This document shows, in pieces, positions 28,930 through 33,702 of a stretch of DNA of 33,702 nt. Within the stretch, counting starts at the first letter, position 1, and the number at the start of each line of letters is the position of its first letter. The stretch comes from Basidiobolus ranarum (lineage: Eukaryota; Basidiobolomycota; Basidiobolomycetes; Basidiobolales): contig JASJQH010006947.1 of assembly GCA_040143965.1 (NCBI GenBank), forward strand, positions 1 to 33,702, read 5' to 3'. A model generated the notes under the pieces. The model worked only from the letters and a program-made list of their open reading frames with translations. It searched no databases and had not been told where the DNA came from. A program made the translations under genes and the position numbers.

Positions 28930-29130
28930 TCAGGATTATTAAAGCGGTGATATGTACTGGATAGGAATACGCGTCTTAAGTTTGGTTGTCAACGCAAATA
29001 CTCTGTTTATTCCAATGGCTTCATATCTGCATAGCTTTATTGTTGTCTGGTCTCATCGCCGAACCTCTGTTCAAAGCATTAACTCCAGTATCACTCGAAT
29101 CAGCTCGAGTTAATACGTTGGAAAGAACTG
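28930..29130 (+). pseudogene. Exon 2 end plus exon 3 fragment of a four-TM family gene
   Basis: GCGTCTTAAGTTTGGTTGTCAACG (about 28972-28995) matches the exon 2 end of gene 1 (TTGCATAAGCTTGGTTTTTAATG). CATAGCTTTATTGTTGTCTGGTCTCATCGCCGAACCTC (about 29029-29066) matches the start of its exon 3, with an internal 9-nt gap. There is no exon 1 or exon 2 body. Confidence 0.5.
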
Positions 29131-29589
29131 TGTAATAGGGCTGGGTAAATACATAGCCTTTGCAACTATTACTTCATGTCATTCATAGAATTGTATTATA
29201 GTGGCAACTATAGCGCCACCAAAAAATGATTATGATCACAATGAAAAAAGTGGGTTCAACTATGGCCTAACATAATAATTGATTATCCTAATGGCCAAAT
29301 GATTAGAATCGGTAGATACCTCATATGGTGCCAAATTTCCAAATCAAAAATATTTCGTCAACCACGAAACTAGGCATTGTTTCAAGTAACCCAATGATAG
29401 TAGCTGAACCCGATTTAGCTATTGCATGGGCTAAATCGATTATTCTATGCAAACATGAAGCTATAACGGAAATCAGCATCGATATCATCTAGCACACTAG
29501 TTACATCGACTGACAATAAATACAATTGCAAGTACACCAGAGATGCGTTAAACATCACTGATGCTAAACCAGATAATGAATTTAATTCG

Positions 29590-29707
29590 GGTCATGAAAA
29601 CGTAGCAACCCCACGTGTGCATCATGGATGAACCCTGTTCCCTTAATCATATAAAACTGTCACCTCGCGATTAAATCTTGAAAAAATATTATCTACCGTG
29701 TTTTAAA
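29590..29707 (+). promoter_or_regulatory. Duplicated CACGTG-TATA promoter of four-TM gene 2
   Basis: Near-copy of the promoter of four-TM gene 1: CACGTG at 29612-29617, GATGAACCCTGTTCCCTTAAT, then TATAAA at 29650-29655 followed by ACTGTCAC, and TTTTAAAATGGG at the ATG. Spacing from E-box to TATA to ATG is the same in both to within a few bases. Confidence 0.7.
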
Positions 29708-30383
29708 ATGGGTCGTGTTGGCATGATTAATACCTGCTGCTTTTGTATTCGTCTTCGAACTGCTGCTTTGCTTTTGGCCACTCTTGGGGCAGTATGTAGA
29801 GTTGATTATATATTGCACTATCATTTTACCGACTTAACTTTACATCTTCAAATATAGCTTGGTAACCTTCTTGCTACTCTCATCTATGGCTTGCAACCCG
29901 GCAATTCGGTCAAATACATCCAAAGTGGTATTTCCTTCTTATGTTTCCTCGCCTGTTGTGCTGGTATTTATGGTATCAGGAAAGAGAACATCCGAATGAT
30001 AAAGATGTTCGCTGTATACTATTGGATAAATTTTGCTCTTAGCATAATTTTTGTTGTCATATTTAGTTTGACTGTCTTCCAGTTGGAGGATTTCGTTTGC
30101 CAGGAATTGAGTAGCAACCCTGAGCTTGAAATGGACATGGATACCTGCTATCAATACTACTTCAAGATTGCTCTTGGCACTGTAATTGCAACTTGCATAA
30201 GCTTGGTTTTTAATGTAAGTGCCATGTTGGTTGAACCATTTTTTTATTTATTTTTCTGACTAAATGTCTATGTAGCTTTACTGCAGTATTGCTGTCTGGT
30301 CTTATTATCGCCAAATCTCTCCTCCAAGTGGTTACACTAGTGTCTCCCAAGAAGAGTTAGATGAAGATGTTGAAGCGAATTGA
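29708..30383 (+). CDS. Four-transmembrane protein 2 of the tandem family, 182 aa, 3 exons
   Basis: Exons 29708-29791, 29858-30214 and 30276-30383 join in phase 0. Exons 2 and 3 have exactly the lengths found in gene 1 (357 and 108 nt) and the introns are 66 and 61 nt. The protein has the same CCFCIRLRTA start, four hydrophobic segments, the two-cysteine loop (FVCQELSSNPELEMDMDTCYQYYFK) and the tail YTSVSQEEL. The end of exon 2 is almost the same as in gene 1, while the TM1-TM2 loop (GLQPGNSVKYIQSG) differs most. Both frames are fully open with good splice sites, so both genes should work. Function unknown; the surrounding array shows the family is expanding and decaying locally. Confidence 0.82.
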
Positions 30384-31199
30384 ATTCTTTATAAATATGC
30401 GCATATTTATTAATACAGTTCAACCATTCCAAAGTTGGTTTCCCATCAATGTATTAGATGTTTAGTAGAAACGAATACCACTTTCTCTCTATCAAATATG
30501 TATCCTAACAAGAAGAAAAGCATAGAAAAGAATAAATGATATCGCCGGTAAGTATTAGCCTTAGTTTAGATGAAACTCATATGTGATGAGTGATCTTCCT
30601 TTATAGATAGTATTCTTCAAGTACATTGGAGTTTGGCTAACCTAGTATACAATCCAAGCGCAGTTGCGTAAATTTATAGCCTTGCAATACATCTCATTCT
30701 CCAAGTATATCTCAACTAACTAATCCTACAGAGCATGAATGGTGTCTCATGAATAACATATAGACACCTATGACGTCACCAAAAAATACTCCCGTGTTAG
30801 ATCACTTCAATCAAAAATGAAGAAAAGGTATGAAAGTCAAGCTATTAAATTATATGCTTTCAACTGATCCATTTTGGTATGAGAAATTTGAATTGTGAGA
30901 GACTCAACATAAACAAAGTTGGACAAGTATATCCACGCAATTTACTCTGTTGATTATTCAGGTACAGTCGGGTGCATACACTCACAAACCTTGGCAAATA
31001 TGGATTTATTTCTCAACACGTGCTCTTTTCTCTCCATCCAATTTGGATCTAGACACGTAGGAAGGTGAAGGAAAGTAAGAACTATTTCACTAGAAATAAT
31101 TCACCTCAAAAGAAAGGATATACAGATGCTCATATTGGTATTATATAAAAAATATATTCTTCCCCGTAAAAAGTTTATTCCTACACTCCCGAATTTATC

Positions 31200-31807
31200 A
31201 TGAATCGTTTATTTTACATCTTTTTTTGGATATTAGTTGTATAACGATTTTAGATATTTTTCAACGGGTATGTAAAACTGGCTTACGCACATTAGACAAC
31301 TCATCTACCGATATGATATTAATTCTCGTACCACAGCTTTGGGATACTCTTCAAATCCTCTCGTATTGCAACAAACGTCACCAACTACTCTCGTACAATT
31401 TAATTGCAGTTTAGTGTTTTCTGCTATTCATCCACTGTGCTCTGTTTTACAGGTATAGAAATGTCAGAATAAGACATGCTCGAATTTGTATACAACATGC
31501 TTGGTACTGCTTCATTATCTCTATTCTTTGCACTATGACAAGTACTTTTATCTGCCAAAATGAAGATTCGGTTTGCGAAGACTTGAGTAACAACACTGAA
31601 ATGAAAGAGCAAAACCAAAAGCCAGTACTTGTTTTTGGTTTCATGGGTAAGTATTGCACTGATCGATCCATTTATTTTGATGACTAAATGTTCTATATAA
31701 TTTTCATTTGTTGTGTTTTTGGTATTGTGCTAGGATTAAACGGAATTGGGCGACACCAACAGAAGAATAATTATTTTAGAAGCCAAAGTAAAAGATTTCG
31801 TAAGTAG
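31200..31807 (+). pseudogene. Near-intact four-TM family pseudogene (group like gene 3)
   Basis: A TATATAAAAA (about 31143) precedes an ATG at 31200 and an exon-1-like stretch ending near GTATGTAAAA (31269), whose frame stops early (a TAA at 31242). Exon 2 (31337-31646) reads LWDTLQILSYCNKR, then one in-frame TAG at 31412-31414, then open through FYRYRNVRIRHAR ... EDSVCEDLSNNTEMKEQ to a good GTAAGT donor. Exon 3 (31734-31807) joins in phase and starts GLNGIGRH, against ALNGMQIW in gene 3, ending at a TAG. With one stop in exon 2 and a damaged exon 1 it is a recent pseudogene, unless extra splicing removes the stop. Confidence 0.6.
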
Positions 31808-32629
31808 GCATAATCTTAAGTCACCAAATCAGCATTTAATAAATAATGATTAAAAGCAATATTAATGCATGCAATAGTCATTAATTGGTGTTTGATCTTG
31901 GTTTATATATCTAACGTACCTTACTATGTAATTTACTTAGACCAAACATGCTAGATTATAAATCAGGTGCTCTATTTTACACTTGGTACTTCCCCTTAGT
32001 TTTACTACTTAGTTCTTGATCACTTTCACTCTATCATTGTCTCAGTGGATTTAGGCCAAATCAAGGTCATTCAATCTACTCCCTCATCCAGGTGTATTTC
32101 CACGCCATAGATTGTATCATTGAACACTTTATTAATTTGTAACACTGTATAATTGATTACTACTGTATGGTTTTACTATGTATATCGGCTTGAAGAATTT
32201 TCCACTTCAAGAACTGAAGCGAATGCAAACTATCTAAACATGGGGGCTCAGCCATGACTTAAACTGGTTGATTATCCTATTTAGACTGCACCAAATGGAA
32301 GTAATTTTTAATCACCAAACACTGGCCTGTATTAATATTGTATTTCGACCATATATAAATGGGATAAGAGCATCATTCAAAAGTGATAACTCCTTGGAGA
32401 TATGGGGTGTACTTCGATGTAACTCAACCGTCCAATTCTACATTTTCCACAATGGGGACGGTTAGCTTCTTAATGGACGCTGACGAATAAGCTGGTGTTT
32501 CACCAGCAATGAGTTACCTCGATCAACCTTGACTTTAATAGGAAAAAAGAATATGTGGATGATTTTATTGCCATTTTTGTATAAAGGTTCCTTTTTTTCG
32601 GAAAAAATCGCCTTTAGCTTAATTTATAC

Positions 32630-32710
32630 TATGTCATTTTAGCAAGTATTCAAAACTGGGTACGTGTAGACAAATAAATTATTGATATAATTTGGATTTT
32701 TAAAACCCTT
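32630..32710 (+). pseudogene. Small four-TM family relic
   Basis: TCATTTTAGCAAGTATTCAAAACTGGGTACGTGTAGAC resembles the exon 1 end and intron 1 start of the pseudogene at 31200 (ACGATTTTAGATATTTTTCAACGGGTATGTAAAAC). The following ATTATTGATATAATTT resembles its CTACCGATATGATATT. Short and uncertain. Confidence 0.3.
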
Positions 32711-32954
32711 TTGAACCTTCTCATCGTTTCTTATATTACTCATTGATATCTTCATAAATACGATAATAAGAGTCAGGATTGATTGTTTTAAGTCAGTATG
32801 AAGCCAGATTTACTAACCGCAAGACTGTTTTGGGTCATTGAATCAACTCATCAATCAAAAATAGTACTATTCATTATTTAGTATTCAATCCCAGTAGATA
32901 GATTAGAGAGGCGAAGATTCTATGGTAGTAGGAGGAAAAGATGAATGGATAAAC

Positions 32955-33018
32955 ATATTGCCAACCTTATATAAAATCTATTCGTATCCTCGAATTAAAA
33001 TCTCCTTCATTCCTCTTT
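32955..33018 (+). promoter_or_regulatory. Core promoter of four-TM gene 3
   Basis: TATATAAA at 32968-32975 lies about 45 nt before the ATG and is followed by CTATTCGTATCCTCGAATTAAAATC. The motif set differs from that of genes 1 and 2: no CACGTG is present here. Confidence 0.45.
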
Positions 33019-33702
33019 ATGTCACCGGAATCTAAAATGAATCGAGAAAATTTGAGAATTAGTATATTGTACTTTGCACTTAGTTTCAGTACCTGGCTGT
33101 TAGTTTTGCACACTCTTGTATCAGTAAGTAGAACTGCTGTTGTCTGCCAGACAAGCCATCTGCTGATATAACTTTGCTTTTGAAATATAGCTTTGCGGCA
33201 GTCTTCAGATTCTTATATATTGCATACAACCTAGCCATCCCTTCCTATATAATCAAGACGCCCTTACGTACTTTGTACTATGTGCCTACTGCGGGTTTTT
33301 TTATTGGTATAGAGATAATAGGCCCAAAGTTGTTCAAATATGCTCTCGAACTGCCTGGGTATGCCTTATTATTAATATTATTCGCATCGTTCCGATTACT
33401 TTTGTCATCAAGAATGCGGATTCGACTTGTAAGGGCTTGAATAACATCGCTGAAATGGAAACCTATACCAACATGCAATACTGGGACTTGGCTGTGTGTG
33501 TAAGTACTGCTTATCTAAACACTTTCCTTTCATTTTGCTGAGTGAATTTCCGTATAGGCTTTAAATGGTATGCAAATATGGATTTGTCATGACAAAATTA
33601 AGGGAAATCAAAACTCCATTCCATATTTCTGGGCGGGTTTGATTATCAGTATGCTTGGTGCTTGCAAATTTGGTTTAGATGTCTTTTGTGAAAGAATGAG
33701 TA
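33019..33702 (+). CDS. Four-transmembrane protein 3, divergent family member, partial at window end
   Basis: Exons 33019-33123, 33191-33499 and 33558 onward join in phase 0 and stay open to the window end, so this copy looks intact. Exon 1 (35 codons) has a hydrophobic segment but no CCFC motif; intron 1 has the same place and length (67 nt) as in gene 1. Exon 2 (103 codons) starts LCGSLQILIYCIQP, keeps YWYRDN at the end of TM2 and a two-site loop (STCKGLNNIAEMETYTNMQYW) with only one of the two cysteines. Intron 2 falls before TM4, about 16 codons earlier than in genes 1 and 2. Exon 3 has about 25 extra residues before a TM4-like stretch (FWAGLIISMLGACKFGLDVF). Function unknown. A second in-frame ATG at 33037 is also possible. 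Confidence 0.65.

Larger units (their letters stand above)
26255..33702 (+). repeat. Tandem array of four-TM family units (at least 8 copies, mixed intact and decayed)
   Basis: All copies are on the plus strand. Duplicated sequence extends beyond the coding parts. The 3' flanks of genes 1 and 2 share TATCAAATATxTATCCTAAC and a following GAAxxTAAAxGAAAATAAA-like stretch. Repeated blocks also occur at 28606, 29250 and 32215 (GAAGC-A-GCAAA...TATG/ATGG and GATTATCCTA), and CACCAAAAAAT at 29216 and 30776. Two groups are visible: genes 1 and 2 with fragments at 27336 and 28930; and gene 3 with the copies at 27640, 27951 and 31200. Confidence 0.7.

Noticed and set aside
27040-33000. Repeats between the four-TM genes as possible transposons
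   Set aside because: Every recurring block could be aligned to exons, introns, promoters or flanks of the four-TM units; no terminal repeats, target duplications or transposase-like frames were seen.

Overview
This window looks like nuclear DNA of an early-diverging ('zygomycete-grade') fungus. It is AT-rich. Introns are short GT-AG introns (about 40-115 nt), several with branch sites close to TACTAAC. The gene set fits a filamentous fungus: a Pho80/PCL-type cyclin, a GPI-anchor-like wall protein, type II membrane PC-esterases, a mitochondrial medium-chain acyl-CoA dehydrogenase (absent from budding yeast), and four-transmembrane proteins of a kind I associate with Mucoromycota/Zoopagomycota. 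The species cannot be named from the sequence alone. I saw no LTR element, virus-like element, transposon, rRNA or tRNA.

Layout. 1-606: end (and perhaps first exon) of an unrecognised minus-strand gene, then a promoter with paired bZIP-like sites. 1104-1832: alpha/beta hydrolase of the methylesterase/hydroxynitrile-lyase type. 2061-2658: four-exon BRCT-only protein resembling the RAP1 N-terminal BRCT. 3067-5197: two tandem secreted paralogues with long unbroken runs of glycine every fourth residue. 6106-9743: two tandem PC-esterase-like type II membrane proteins. 10466-11930: F-box/LRR protein. 13546-14352: Pho80/PCL-like cyclin. 16265-18262: disordered protein with two PAM2-like motifs. 18546-19802: medium-chain acyl-CoA dehydrogenase. 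20639-21541: secreted Pro/Ser/Thr-rich protein. 21772-23491: eight-exon mitochondrial release factor 1. 24032-25086: six-exon protein matching Gdown1 (POLR2M), a Pol II-associated factor best known from animals. 25427-25992: three-exon HMG-box protein. 26260-33702: tandem array of a four-transmembrane gene family with two intact genes, a third divergent gene leaving the window, one near-intact pseudogene and several fragments.

Most genes look like unrelated housekeeping or surface genes. Three local duplications (glycine-repeat pair, PC-esterase pair, four-TM array) show that tandem duplication drives change here, mostly in secreted or membrane proteins. The most notable items are the Gdown1-like gene, the four-TM array with its duplicated CACGTG-TATA promoter, and the secreted G-x3 proteins. 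Exon structures were assembled by hand from splice-site sequence and reading phase. All family assignments come from recognised motifs, not from database searches.
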